Source: Hemerocallis citrina
Taxonomy: Eukaryota; Streptophyta; Magnoliopsida; Asparagales; Asphodelaceae
DNA length: 64,000 nucleotides
Direction: 5' to 3'
Assembly: GCA_017893485.1 (NCBI GenBank)
Contig: CM030363.1
Span: 111,657,073-111,721,072 of the forward strand
Shown here: positions 11,587 to 22,844 of the stretch, piece by piece
How positions within the stretch are numbered: position 1 is the stretch's first letter
Layout: each line of letters begins with the position of its first letter
The notes under the pieces: generated by a model
Told to the model about the DNA's origin: nothing
Databases searched by the model: none
Seen by the model: the letters and a program-made list of their open reading frames with translations, nothing else
Made by a program: the position numbers and the translations under genes

Positions 11587-11833
11587 AAATCAGCGTCCTC
11601 GCTGATGAGCACGGGGCATGCACAATCTAGTGCAGGATCTACTTTCTAGCCGATGTAGAGCATTTCTGTGAGTGTCACTCTCGTCTTTGAAATTCTGGAG
11701 ACCAATCCCACTCTGCAGATCATTCTGTGGATCTCTGTCCATCGTCCCAGACTACTGGGGATTGTCTGTCTCTCTCCGCCAATCATCCTGGAGTCCATAA
11801 CTCACTGCTCTCACACACTCGGTGTCGAAAGTC

Positions 11834-11846
11834 GGCTCTGATACCA
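11834..11846 (-). promoter_or_regulatory. Primer-binding site of element B (initiator Met-tRNA)
   Basis: The reverse complement TGGTATCAGAGCC is complementary to the 3' end of plant initiator Met-tRNA. It is separated by two bases from the right LTR. Confidence 0.9.
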
Positions 11847-11848
11847 TT

Positions 11849-12324
11849 TGTAATGCCCCTGCCCCGAGCCCGGACAATTTATACAATTTATAAAACAAAT
11901 TAGATACTATGTAGTACAACTGCCCACCACAAGCTGCCTCTCAAAAGGTGGTTAACCGAATTGGTGACTCTTGATCCTTGGCATTTATTATTTATATAAT
12001 ATTTTATCATTGGAAATATTCGATATGGGATTAAATCCCTTCTCTTTTCCAACCCGTGTACACCCTAGGAGTAATCCCCCCTAGGTTGCCACGTCACCTT
12101 TGAAGAAGCACACAGCACACATGTGCTGTGCCTCTTCATTCCATCCGGTGGGTCCCCCCACCTCTTCCAATACCGGATTCTAATGAATCCCATTATCATT
12201 TCAAATCCGAATAAATCCTTTATAAATCCATCCTATAGAGCAATTCTATAGGACCAAGTCTCAAATTCATTTTTCATTATATATTTCAAACCATATATAT
12301 ATTTCAGAAATACGGGGTATTACA
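11849..12324 (-). mobile_element. 5' LTR of element B (right copy)
   Basis: 476 bp, TGTAATGCCCC to GGGGTATTACA, followed by the TSD GAAGG. Confidence 0.9.
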
Positions 12325-12420
12325 GAAGGGTTCAAAACCCTCATGATGTTAACGAGGGAATTCCAACCTTTTCGCCTGCATGCCATCCGACATACCTGGA
12401 GTGTGTTTGGTTTGTTGTTT

Positions 12421-12620
12421 TGAAAATAGTTTTCTGAAAATGTTTTGTGAAAAATGTTTTGTGAAAACTGTTTTGTGAAAACTGTTTTCTGAAAATGAGA
12501 GTGTAAAAGCTATGTGGAATGGTTTTCTGAAAACTGTTTTCTGAAAATGAGATTGTAAAACCTGTTTGAGTAAAAAAAATTGTCTGAATGCTGTTTTCTT
12601 AAAACTAGACGGTAAAATGC
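12421..12620. repeat. Subterminal GTTTTCTGAAAA motif cluster of element M
   Basis: About ten variants of GTTTT(C/G)TGAAAA lie in the left 200 bp. The right end has inverted forms (TTTTCAGAAA, TTTCTGAAAATATTTCC). They are candidate transposase-binding repeats. Confidence 0.7.
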
Positions 12621-13369
12621 TGTTTGGTAATAATATATTTCGAAATCCCTTTTTTTCTTCCATTTTTTTTCCAGTTTGGCAACATTTTTTTTCCAGTTTT
12701 CTTGAAAAGAAGCTTATTCAAGGTGAATGTTTAATGAATTTGCATTAGTTTTCTTATGATTTTTTTTTTTTTTTTGCAGATACAGACCCAAGTTCTACCA
12801 ATATACGAACAAGCAACGTGCTACAATATGGAAGTTTCCTTCGCTAGAAATTTTTTTTGGTTTCTTCTTGGTATCTTCCCATCATTGGCAAGCTTTCGAC
12901 TCTGTAGTAATTTATTTGAATTGTGTAAGAGTCGGCTAATACAGCAATTGGACACAATATGCAAATTTCCAATAAATGTACAAAATATCCATTACAAATT
13001 TGTGTTTGGTTACATTTATTTCACAATCTGGGATAGCCATCTAATGTGAATTCTACACTTAAACCTGTTACAAAGCAAAAAAAAAAAAAATTCCAATCCA
13101 TCAGTGTCCATCATATGCCTTTAGCAGCATCAGAACTCATCATAGGAAGGTAATTGTACACTCTATCGACAGAGTACAAATTGAAACTGACAAAAAATTT
13201 GCAAAGAAGCCCAAAGCAGCCATTACATAAGTCCATCAGCAGCCATCAAATCCTTCACAAGTATCAGAAGCCAACACAAGTATCAGAATCCATCAATACC
13301 AGCATGCAGCCAGAAGCAGTCATCACAAACAGCCAGAAGCAACCAGCTACCATCAGCAGCATCAAAACT

Positions 13370-14245
13370 ATCAGTAGGTGATAATCTCCCACCATGCTGG
13401 GCATCAATACTCATCACAGCATTGTATTAGTTTGTGTACAGTATAAACCATCGGGATGTAATAATCTCCCACCATGTTGTTAATAATATATAAACCATCA
13501 GTAGGTGATAATCTCCCACCATGATGGGCACCTATACTCAGCACAGCATTGTATTAGATTGTGTACATTATAAACCATCAGTATGTGATAATCTCCCACC
13601 ATGTTGTTACTAATATATAAACCATCAGTAGGTGATAAGCTCCCACCATGATGGGCACCAATACTTAGCACAGTACTGTATTAGATTGTGTACATTATAA
13701 ACCATCAGTATGTGATAATCTCCCACCATGATTGTTACTAATATATAAACCATCAGTAGGTGATAAGCTCCCACCATGATGGGCACCAATACTCAGCACA
13801 GCACTGTATTAGATTGTGTACATTATAAACCATCAGTATGTGATAATCTCCCACCATGATGGGCACCAATATATAAACCATCAGTAGGTGATAATCTCCC
13901 ACCATGATGGGCCCCCATACTCAGCACAACATTGTATTAGATTGTGTACATTATAAACAATCAGTGGGTGATAATCTCTCACCATGTTGTTACTAATATA
14001 TAAACCATCAGTAGGTGATAATCCCCCACCATGTTGTTACTAATATATAAACCATCAGTAGGTGATACATTGGGGCACCATGATGGCCACCAATACTCAT
14101 CACAGCACTGTATTAGATTGTGTACAGTATAAACCATCAGTATGTGATAATCTTCCACCATGTTGTTAATAATATAGAAACCATCAGTAGGTGATAATCT
14201 CCCACCATGATGGGCACCAATACTCAGCACAGCATTGTATTAGTT
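13370..14245 (+). repeat. Minisatellite array inside element M, about 123-bp higher-order unit
   Basis: Each unit has two halves that begin ATAAACCATCAGTA(G/T)GTGAT, followed by AATCTCCCACCATG. One half continues GATGGGCACCAATACT and the other GTTGTTACTAATAT. About seven higher-order units are present, with small indels. The CCCACCATGATGGG core is nearly palindromic. No coding frame persists across it. Confidence 0.9.
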
Positions 14246-14562
14246 TGTGTACTGTATGGAAATTAAACTCACTTAAACTCACGTTGCTTTCTTATATCAT
14301 AGAAGAAGTCATCACAAACTGATATAAAATGCAGGCCTTACTTTCGTTTAAAGCAAACAACAATAATTACTCCAAAGAGTATTAAAGGATTAGAATAAAG
14401 CATCATCACTTCCAAATTTTGAAAGTGGGTAGTATCCATTACAAAATTCATCATATCCATTGTTTGCCTTATTTGTCAAATTCCAATATATTCTGATGGC
14501 TTCCTCAAATCTGTGATGAGTTCTTCTGGTTTTGAAGAAGGTATCAGTTTAACTGGGTTTAA

Positions 14563-14796
14563 TTTTTATTAGTGTACACAAACCAATACAATACTGTGAT
14601 GAGTATTGATGCCCATCATGGTGGGAGATTATTACCTACTGATGGTTTATATATTAGTAACAACATGGTGGGAGATTATCACATACTGATGGTTTATACT
14701 GTACACAATCTAATACAGTGCTGTGATGAGTATTGGTGGCCATCATGGTAGGAGATTATCACCTACTGATGGTTTATATATTAGTAACAACATGGT
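14563..14796 (-). repeat. Inverted copy of the element M minisatellite
   Basis: The reverse complement of the array unit (CCATCATGGTGGGAGATTAT, then ACTGATGGTTTATA) occurs about twice here, some 320 bp from the direct array. The two blocks could pair into a long hairpin in RNA or single-stranded DNA. Confidence 0.9.
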
Positions 14797-15019
14797 GATG
14801 TTGAAAGTTGTCAGATACTCCAAATATAAGATAACAAGTGTAGGTTCAGAACAATGAATCAACAAGGTTGTCATTATCCCAAATAAGAACTGTAGGATCA
14901 GAATATAATATCGTCATATCCATATCCCAAATATTTTTTTTTTCGGATCTGGAATAAACAAATCAGTACTCAAGATCTCCAAATCACAGCAAACCCAGAA
15001 AAAAGGCAATTTTGGACCC

Positions 15020-15529
15020 TCAATTCGTCAGTACATCCATTAAATTAACCCTAAAAAAGGGATTTTTTATGAAGCAAATGTGAAAATATAGACCAAATAC
15101 CATAACAGAAGCAAAAAAATTGAATAGATTTGAAACATACCCTGGATTGCTGGTTTTCAAACCTGAAGAAGTTGTCTCCGACAGATTCCCTCGACCGGCG
15201 TCTGATTCTAGAACTACGTTTTCGAAGAGACCTTCTTGCAAAAGCAGATCTGGTCTCACAGACCATGAATCGAGCGTCGTGCGGGGTGAGAAGGGGCTCG
15301 AAGAGAGACACGCTATCGTGCGGGGTGAGAAGGGGTGAAAGAGGGCGTTAGGGTTTTCAGATCTGACAAGGGCGTTAGGGTTTTCAGATCTAATGTCGCC
15401 TGTCAGCGAAGAAAGAGGAAGGGGGAAAACTTCAATAGAGGAATGGTGGCGAAGAGGGTGACGAGAGAGGTGACGAGTATGGGTGACGAGAGAGGAGTAG
15501 TAGTGGTGAATAGGGAGACTTGTTTCCAT
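15020..15529 (-). CDS. Unrecognised 169-codon ORF in element M
   Basis: The ORF would encode a serine/proline/arginine-rich protein with no domain I recognise. The DNA is less AT-rich than the rest of element M and contains a direct repeat of GGGCGTTAGGGTTTTCAGAT (15343 and 15370), which gives the repeated residues R-S-E-N-P-N-A-L. It may be part of a captured host first exon or 5' leader, or a chance ORF. Overlapping ORFs on the + strand are equally unconvincing. There is no evidence of expression. Confidence 0.2.
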   Translation of the reverse strand: METSLPIHHYYSSLVTHTRHLSRHPLRHHSSIEVFPLPLSSLTGDIRSENPNALVRSENPNALFHPFSPRTIACLSSSPFSPRTTLDSWSVRPDLLLQEGLFENVVLESDAGRGNLSETTSSGLKTSNPGYVSNLFNFFASVMVFGLYFHICFIKNPFFRVNLMDVLTN

Positions 15530-15687
15530 AGTGAGATGGGGATGGAAGAAGGGGAAAAGGCAAAAGGGGAAAACAACTAAAAATATGTTTTCTCAAAAGT
15601 TGCACTGTACAAAATATAACCAAACGCATTTTCAGAAAAAAAATTTCTGAAAATATTTCCAAAAAAGGTAACCAAACGCACTCCTGG

Positions 15688-17250
15688 AATCTCCGAGGAC
15701 ATTATAATGCACCGGCTAAGCGTCCGCTCGGACTCGAAGCTAGTCAAACAGAAGCATCATAAGTTCGCCCCTGACATGATGCAGGCGGTGAAGGAAGAAG
15801 TAGGAAACTCCTCTCGGTATGGTTTATATAGGAAGTCAGCTACCCGAAGTGGTTGTCCAATGTTGTGATGGTGAAGAAAACGAGCAGGAAATGGAGAATC
15901 TGCATAGATTTCATAGAATTCAACAAGGCCGGTCCTAAAGTTCCATTCCCTCTCTCGAACATCGACGCCCTGATAGATGCAACCTCGGAGCCCAAGCTGC
16001 TGAGCTTCATGAATGCCCTTTCAAGCTACAACCAGATAAGAATATTCCCTCCGGTCATACTGAAGACCGCCTTCGTAACCGACTAAGGCCTTTACTGTTA
16101 CCGGGTCATGCCCTTCGGGCTAAAGAACGCTGACGCCACATATCAAAGACTCGTCAATCGGCTCTTCAAAGAACTGATTGGTCGGAACACAGAAGTGTAT
16201 GTAGACGATATGCTTGTCAAAAGTCGAAGAGCTCAGGATCATGTCAGTGACCTCGAAGAGGCTTTCATGGTCCTGCGATCTCACAACATGAGACTCAACC
16301 CCTCTAAATACGCCTTCGGCGTCTCATCGGGAAGGTTTCTCGAATTTGGGGTGAGCTAGCGCGGCATCGAGGAGAACCCCGAGAAGATTCAAGCCATCCT
16401 TGACATGGCCCCTCCGAGAAACATCAAAGAAGTCCAAAGGCTCACGGGACGACTGAGGGGCGAAAAGTTTCGAGTGGGAAACCTCTCAACAAGAGGCATT
16501 TGACCAGCTGAAGGCCTACCTTGCCAACCCACCGCTCCTCAGTAAGATAGAGCTGGGCGAACCCCTCTTCCTCTACCCGTCCGCCACGGAACACGTGCTC
16601 AGTGCCGTGTTGGTTAGAAAGGAGGATGGGGTGCAGAAGCCCCTCTATTATGTCAATAAGGTCCTGCACGATGCCGAGGTCCGAAATCCCAGGATGGAAA
16701 AAATTTCCTATGCATTGGTGATGGCTGTGCGGAAACATTGACCCTACTTCTAGGCCCACTCCATCCGCATCCTTATGGATCAGCCTCTCAAAATGGTACT
16801 CGACAAGCTTAATCAAGTGGTTAATCGAGCTCATCTAGCACGATATCAGCTACCATCCTCGGACGGCCATCAAGGGCCAGGCTCTCGCTGAGTTCATTAG
16901 GGAGGGCACCATCCCCGAGTCCCCAAAAAATCGGAAGGACACCCCGGCATGGGACATATATGTGGACAGATCATCATGCAAGAAAGGGAACGGAGCTGGC
17001 ATCATCCTTAGGGGACCCGACAACTTCGTCCTCCAGTATTCTCGTCGACTCAATTTCTCACCTATAAACAACGAGGAGGAATATGAAGCTCTGATTGCTG
17101 GACTTACACTGGAATACCGGGCAGGGACAAGACGAATATAGGTCTTCAGTGATTCTCAGTGATTCCCAGCTCGTGATCAATCACATCACCGGGGAGTACG
17201 AAGCCCGCGACCTTAGGATGACCCAATACTTGGCACGCATGAAACAGCTC
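15688..17250 (+). pseudogene. pol of element A: reverse transcriptase and two RNase H domains (broken)
   Basis: The frame begins left of element M (12352-12399, P-S-D-I-P) and resumes after it. RT motifs include M-H-R-L-S-V, NVVMVKKTSRKWRICIDF, V-M-P-F-G-L-K-N-A and the catalytic YVDDM at 16198-16212. Then G-R-F-L-E-F and P-P-R-N-I-K-E-V-Q lead into the first RNase H (W-E-T-S-Q-Q-E-A-F...A-V-L-V-R-K-E-D-G). A second, archaeal-type RNase H follows from about 16850: W-D-I-Y-V-D, G-N-G-A-G-I-I-L, N-N-E-E-E-Y-E-A-L and V-F-S-D-S-Q-L-V. Two RNase H domains are a feature of Tat-lineage elements. Frameshifts near 15850 and 16460 and several stops (for example 16084, 16357, 16739) inactivate it. Element C interrupts it at 17251. 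Confidence 0.9.
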
Positions 17251-17698
17251 TGTAACGCCCCGTACTCAACTCGTATGCACACAATTAACTAAATTCTAGC
17301 CACGCCCACCACACGCTCCATCAAAAGGTGGGTATACCCGTTAGGTACCTTTATCACTTGGAAATCCTAATATATTCCTCTTATTTCCTCCTATTCCATC
17401 CGATATGGGATTAAATCCCCAAGGGTTAACCGGTCAACAACACCACACCACACACACTTATCCATTCTTTCAATTCTTTAATTCTTCTCTTCCTTCATTC
17501 ATTCCATATCTAATGGTCAACCAGTCAACCACACTACACACACTTTTCCCTCTTTTCATTCCTTCCATCCACGTCACCACTTCCAATCCATCCACTCTTT
17601 TCTTTCTTTCTACTTCTTATATACTACTATATATATATACTATATATACCATACTAGTATATATATATATATACTCTCTAGAAATATGGGGCCTCACA
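17251..17698 (-). mobile_element. 3' LTR of element C (left copy)
   Basis: It starts TGTAACGCCCC and ends GGGGCCTCACA. It shares GATATGGGATTAAATCCC and the CATCAAAAGGTGG block with element B. A TA-rich segment lies near its end. Confidence 0.9.
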
Positions 17699-17716
17699 TT
17701 CACCCCCTCTTAAGAA
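17699..17716 (-). promoter_or_regulatory. Polypurine tract of element C
   Basis: The reverse complement reads TTCTTAAGAGGGGGTGAA, abutting the LTR on the minus strand. The next bases (TCAGCGTCCTCGCTGA) also flank the PPT of element B. Confidence 0.8.
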
Positions 17717-17859
17717 TTCAGCGTCCTCGCTGAATACGGGACGTGCAATCTAGCACAGGATCACCTTTCTAGTCGAATGTAGACTTGTCTCCTAATCGCT
17801 GCCCACACAGGGTCTTACGCATCTCATACACATATCAGTCACAGTATTACACATCATAA

Positions 17860-19210
17860 ATGCACCATATTATTTAATTTGCCATAACATCACCCATTAC
17901 GAATACTATGCTGTTTACTATTTCATTAAATTACCTATAAACATACACCAAATTATATCGTAAATAAAAGAATTATAAGATGTTAGTCTGTATCGTAAGC
18001 GTATCAAAATATATAAATCATCACAGAATAATATCATATTATTGCCCATTATTTCACTTCGAACATAATTAAAATGTAAACATGTACCCAATTATTAATT
18101 TCATCAACTATTGCATCACACGTCATAATCATCTATATATATATCACAAATATACGCCACACATGCGGGTTTCCCAGAAAAAGGGGCCAAAGTCACTTAT
18201 TTCCTCTAATTAAATCTTATCATATCTAATTATAGCATACTAGCTCATACACCATGCTCCATGTAATGATAATTACCTATAAGGGCCTATATGCCCCAAA
18301 ACATGCACAAAACACGCACTGGATAAAAATATGCATAAACAATTTAATACATTTAGTTTTTATACTTCAACACATCACCATAACCCATACTATAGATTTT
18401 ATATACTTAAAATAGTCACTTTCACCACATATCTCAAAAACCCATTTTGGATCCTTAAAAAACCGTATTTTCAATAAAAATCCACTTTTGGCATAACTCC
18501 CATAAAAACATATCAAAAGGCCACGAAATTCGGCCACAATATAAAATATTTATAAATACAACATATTCACCTGACGGATCGAGCAAATGATGTCCCACGT
18601 CCGTCCTGTAGCCAGTCGAAGTTCGACTTTTTCCACCTAAATAGGAAATTATAGGATCGATTAGCATGAAACTCAAAACTCGACCTACGGATCTCCAAAT
18701 TCAAATCCGTCTTCACCCACATGTCACAAATAACATACGTTGGCGAGATACATCGACGGATTTCAAATTCGAACCCCAATACAATAACTTACCTATGGAT
18801 CAGAGGCTTTCTAATAGGAAAATTTCCTATTTCCTAATTTCTTCAATCCCTTTTGTCCTAATATCTCAAATTAGGGTTAACAACAATAATGAGACTCATC
18901 TACACCTCCGAATTCATCAAATTCTCACCTCTATATCGCGCGGGCATTTCACCGAACACCCGGCGTGCACTTTTCACCTATAATCCATTTCACTCAATTT
19001 AATTGAGCTGGAAGCCTATAAAAATCATCCTAAATTCATATTAATACTTTCATAATACTCTACACCCTCATATGCATTTTCTACAATTATTTGGATCGAG
19101 TTTTCTACCCGATTTCATAAATCCTATAGTTCGAGTTTATGCCAAAATCACTACTCCCCATTTTATTCTAATGGCTCACTACAATTTTTACTACCATATA
19201 AGAGATAATT

Positions 19211-19247
<37 letters not shown>

Positions 19248-19992
19248 ATTTTACAAACCCAAAACCCTAATTTACTAACAACTTGTAATTTCTCTAACAA
19301 TCCACTAATTCCTCAAATCTTCCACTTCCAACATCTCTAAATCTCTCTACCAAAATAATCCTACTCCATAAAAATTAATCCAACTCAATTTCATACAATA
19401 AAATAAGTTAGGGTTTACCTTTTCGAAATGCTTTCGAAAATCCAACACTTCCACGATGTAGAGAACCTCTCAATTAGCATACCCCTCAGTTTAATTTGAA
19501 AACCACGGAGAAACGAGGTGGATTTGGGCGAAAGAAGGGGAGGTCGATGGGTTCGTTGCTTACGGTCGGGAAAGAACAGAGAAAGGAAAAGAAAATGAGG
19601 AAGAAGGAGATTGGGAGGGGAGGGGGGTTTTGAGAATTTTTTTTTTTATAATATGAATATAGTTATAAAGGAATATTTACAAATAGTCCCCCGAATCTCC
19701 AAAATATTTCAAATAAACCCTGACTGTATACTTCCGTACTACGAGTAGTACAAAATGCATCCAATTTATCCCATATTAATCCCACAAAATTATAGAATGA
19801 AATAAACAATATTTCTTCGTATAAATCTCAACTCATAACCCCCAATATATCAATAATACCAATCTACCACAAATATTCATACCAATATCCATATTGAAAA
19901 TAAATAAAATAAGATACCACTTAAAAATAATTCTCACCCCTACAAGATGTAAGAACGAATAATTTCGGTATTTTAAAATCCGAGGTGTTACA
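17860..19992 (-). mobile_element. LTR-like segment of a second chromovirus inside element C
   Basis: Its right end on the minus strand reads TGTAACACCTCGG, directly after a purine-rich GTGTGTAGAA, like an LTR start after a PPT. The segment is AT-rich and non-coding, has an (AT)n run at about 19215-19243, and is GC-richer near 19500-19620. The left boundary is not resolved; 17860 is approximate. No partner LTR is found on the right. Confidence 0.45.
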
Positions 19993-22020
19993 TTCTACAC
20001 ACCTCAAAAGAAGCTCGTCCCCGAGCTACGGGGTTTAAGAAAACTCCTCGAACAAAGTCAGGATACTTACTCCTCACCATTTCCTAAGGTTCCAAGGACA
20101 TTATCTGCATCAGAACTTCATTGCCCCTTTAACAACTGCACAACTTGTGGTCTGGTCGATCGCACTATCGATTTATAATAACCACTGGCCTCATAGGATC
20201 TGTCACATCCAATGCCACATCCAGCTGGACTTCAATCTACAACGGCTCCACACTTAAGATAGATCCTTCACACTTTCTCGACAGAGAAATAAGAAATACA
20301 TCAAGAATGCCCGATATCTCAAAGATACGCTTCAAACAATATACCACAATTCCAATTCTTTCTATAGCTCTGTAGGGGCCAACAAACCCCCAGGTCTAAC
20401 TTTTCCCGGTTTCTAAAACGACGTACTCCATGAATAAAGGATACTTTCAAAAATACCCAAATCTTCAATTTCTAACTTCAAGAGGCTTTCGCCGCTAATC
20501 TGCAGAATCATTTTCTTTTGTCAGCTACACACCTCAAAAGAGGCTTATCCATGCTCATCTGATAATTAATATTTTTCCTCGTTTGGGTCCATTAAAATAT
20601 TCTCTTAGAATCTTGATACATCTTCGTGCCACCGGGATAGACAATATACTGAATATAAGGAGCATCCTCCATCACCCGCTACCACAAACCATCCTAATCA
20701 GGAACACCAAATCTACGATAATAACAAGGATTTTTCCTACTACCTACTGACCAATCTGCATTGCATTCATTAATCCCATCCAGAATTCGACCATGCATCC
20801 TCTGTCGCAAGCAGAAATTTTGAATTCATGTTTGACTGATCAACTGGAGGATAGACAACTGTATTGATAAACTACCGATATATAAGGTCGGACCAACCTC
20901 TACTACGGAAATAAAATCAAATGGATCTAATGAATTTAACACCGTCCACTCCTGGGACGTCATTAGGACCAAAACCTTCTTTCCATTTATAGCTTTCATC
21001 ACCTTATTTCTTCCCCGGGTGGTATTTTATTTCCATACCAAGCTACCAAGGTACTCAAGCCACGTTTATTGCCTCCTGCAAAAATCATTTGCAGGAACGA
21101 GTGTTCAAATTCTTACAATCATAGAAAAAGCTAAATCTATTTTCTGAACAACTAATTTCTCAACACTTTCAATACATGTCTTACTATCATTAATTTCAAA
21201 TTTGCGTAATTCACGCACCCCGTATAACCGAAACTGCCTCAATATATAAGCCACAAGCTTGTCTTCATGCATCAAACTACACCTGATCCTGTACTACATG
21301 CACTCCCTTCTCGGGATGATCAAAACATGAGGTGTCGTTAATCTTCCTTCAACTCTTGAAAATGTCTTTTCACCCTGCACCGGTCATACAAACGACACAT
21401 TCCTCCAGGGAAACTGATTCATCGGTGTAGCAATAATAGAAAATCAAAGAATGAGTCACCCATAATAGACAGCCAAAACTAAGAAACTCGGAGCTTCTGA
21501 CACATTCGTGAGTTATCTCCCGTCTTTTCACCTCTGTAAATGTTTTCAGATCCACAGATACGCTTTCAGCAGACACAATGTGCCCTAAAAAATCACACTT
21601 CTCACTCCCAGAAATGAAAATTTACAGACCTTTCATACTGCTTCTAGTCCCAACGAGTCTACAACTCAGTTCTGAGGTGACATCTATGCCCCTCCATACT
21701 GCGAAAATACACCAAATATCATATACAAATACAATCATACCCTGTTAATTTAAGGATGAAAGGTCCAATTCGTCAAATTCATGAAAACTGCAAGGATGTT
21801 CGCCAGCCCAGAAGACATTACAGAAAACTTATACAATTCAGACCGAGTGTGAAAAACAGCCCCTGGGATACTTCCCTTTTCAAGGATTATCCGACAGTAC
21901 TCGGTGTGCAACCCTAGCCGGGAGATTAGTGACACTCCCCGCAACTAATCCAACAAATTATTTGTTCTCAACAATGAATACTTAATAATCACCTTACTTA
22001 GTACACCTTCTCGGTGAACT
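19993..22020 (-). pseudogene. Decayed chromovirus pol (RT to chromodomain)
   Basis: Scattered minus-strand remnants lie in the expected order. Y-K-F-S-V-M-S-S-G-L-A-N...A-V-F-M-N-L-T-N (about 21770-21840) matches the RT region before the catalytic YxDD. M-S-A-E-S-V-S-V-D (about 21560) matches the RT-to-RNase H junction. Near 20160-20360 are pieces like the integrase C-terminus and its downstream linker. M-V-R-S-K-Y-P-D-F at about 20060-20090 matches the end of a Tekay-type chromodomain, just upstream of the PPT at about 19993-20008. Many stops and frameshifts are present; no ORF exceeds 70-80 codons. Confidence 0.6.
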
Positions 22021-22829
22021 ACCTTCTTTGTTATGGAAACTGTCGGCGCGCCTTACGGCGTATCACTTAAACCGATACCCTTTATCAAAAATATCACCTC
22101 AAATTCTCTTTCACCTTTTCCCATTCCTAAGTGCTAGAGCACAAGCTAATTTAGAAATAGGAGTCATACCAAATATCAAATCAACCTTGAACTCCAGAGT
22201 TCACCAAGGTGGGGGGGGCCAAAAACCCCTTCGAATATATCAAAAACTTTGCAAACCCCGTCAACAATCTCAATCTTCGTCTTAGATATTTCTACTGAAC
22301 CCGAACGGGCATAATTTTTATCGTCCAAGGCATTACATATAGTCAAAAACTGGGTTCATTGGGCGGTCTCACCCGAATCCTCCCTGTATCATACCCCAAC
22401 TATGCATAAGACCTGCATAACCTTTCACAAACAATCAATCTATCTCCCCAAATATGGGATAAACCAGAACCACACATCACTCCTTAGTCTATAAAATATA
22501 CACCCATTGGACATACGCCGATAGGACCCACACAAAATCTCCAGGGAATACCCCTTACAGCACACAGCAATCGATATAATAAAATACTCCAATAGTGCAC
22601 AAATTCACACCGGGATTTCTACAGAAGTCAACCCATATGCAGGGCCATGAAAGGTAATGCTGACTCAAAGTCAGACCAAGGTTTAATGAGGATCGCACCA
22701 TTCCATGATATAATCTATTCTTCAATAAAACACCCACATAAAATACACTCCCTATCTCCAACTAAGCAATAATGAACCCATACTCACATGGCAAGATCAC
22801 TAGGATTAACAAATTCCTAGTTAACCTAA
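22021..22829. other. Interior of element C, no gene seen
   Basis: A degenerate, CA-rich internal sequence between the RT remnant and the PBS. I could not recognise gag or protease in any frame. Confidence 0.5.
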
Positions 22830-22841
22830 GTTCTGATACCA
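22830..22841 (-). promoter_or_regulatory. Primer-binding site of element C
   Basis: The reverse complement TGGTATCAGAAC matches the initiator Met-tRNA type site with one change. It lies three bases from the right LTR. Confidence 0.8.
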
Positions 22842-22844
22842 AAC

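Larger units (their letters stand above)
11094..12324 (-). mobile_element. Element B: miniature non-autonomous LTR retrotransposon
   Basis: It is 1231 bp, with a perfect TSD GAAGG (11089-11093, 12325-12329), two 476-477 bp LTRs and only 278 bp between them. A PBS complement next to the right LTR and a PPT complement next to the left LTR place it on the minus strand. No coding sequence fits. It is in the size range of TRIM elements. Its LTRs and internal sequence resemble those of the larger element C (17251-23294): both have GATATGGGATTAAATCCC, and TCAGCGTCCTCGCTGA occurs next to each PPT. B thus looks like a deletion derivative of that family. LTR identity is about 98%, so insertion was recent. 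Confidence 0.9.
10396..12347 (+). pseudogene. gag of element A (broken)
   Basis: Gag would form the virus-like particle. The frame opens with the residues A-P-K-A-R-K-A-F, but the expected ATG is CTG here (it is ATG in element E). Stops interrupt it near 10474, 10525 and 10885; otherwise one frame runs from 10396 to 11093. After a proline/serine/arginine-rich N-terminal part comes LQEMENRLARINE, a short coiled-coil-like segment. Next is F-R-P-P-Q-F-E-T-Y-N-G, then D-H-M-E-G-F, the start of the retrotransposon gag domain. Mini-element B splits it at 11094, and the frame resumes at 12330 for a few codons. An internal deletion then removes the C-terminal gag and the protease. Confidence 0.85.
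12400..15682. mobile_element. Element M: non-autonomous DNA transposon in element A
   Basis: The ends are inverted repeats: AGTGTGTTTGGTT on the left and, reverse-complemented, AGTGCGTTTGGTT on the right. They interrupt the pol frame of element A between the codons for I-P and those for S-E-D. The flanks repeat CCTGG (12395-12399, 15683-15687); because of the base symmetry this can also be read as a 3-bp duplication (CTG) with a longer terminal repeat. The subterminal regions are full of GTTTTCTGAAAA-like motifs. Inside are a tandem minisatellite and an inverted copy of it. No transposase is seen. The superfamily is uncertain; the GTTTGG-type end resembles PIF/Harbinger-like elements. Confidence 0.75.

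Noticed and set aside
13370..14245. Regular direct repeats resembling a CRISPR array
   Set aside because: The whole unit is repeated without unique spacers, the host is a plant, and the array sits inside a DNA transposon.
17405..17713. ORFs at 17405-17713 and 22952-23401 that look like duplicated genes
   Set aside because: They are the two LTRs of element C; similarity is due to LTR identity.
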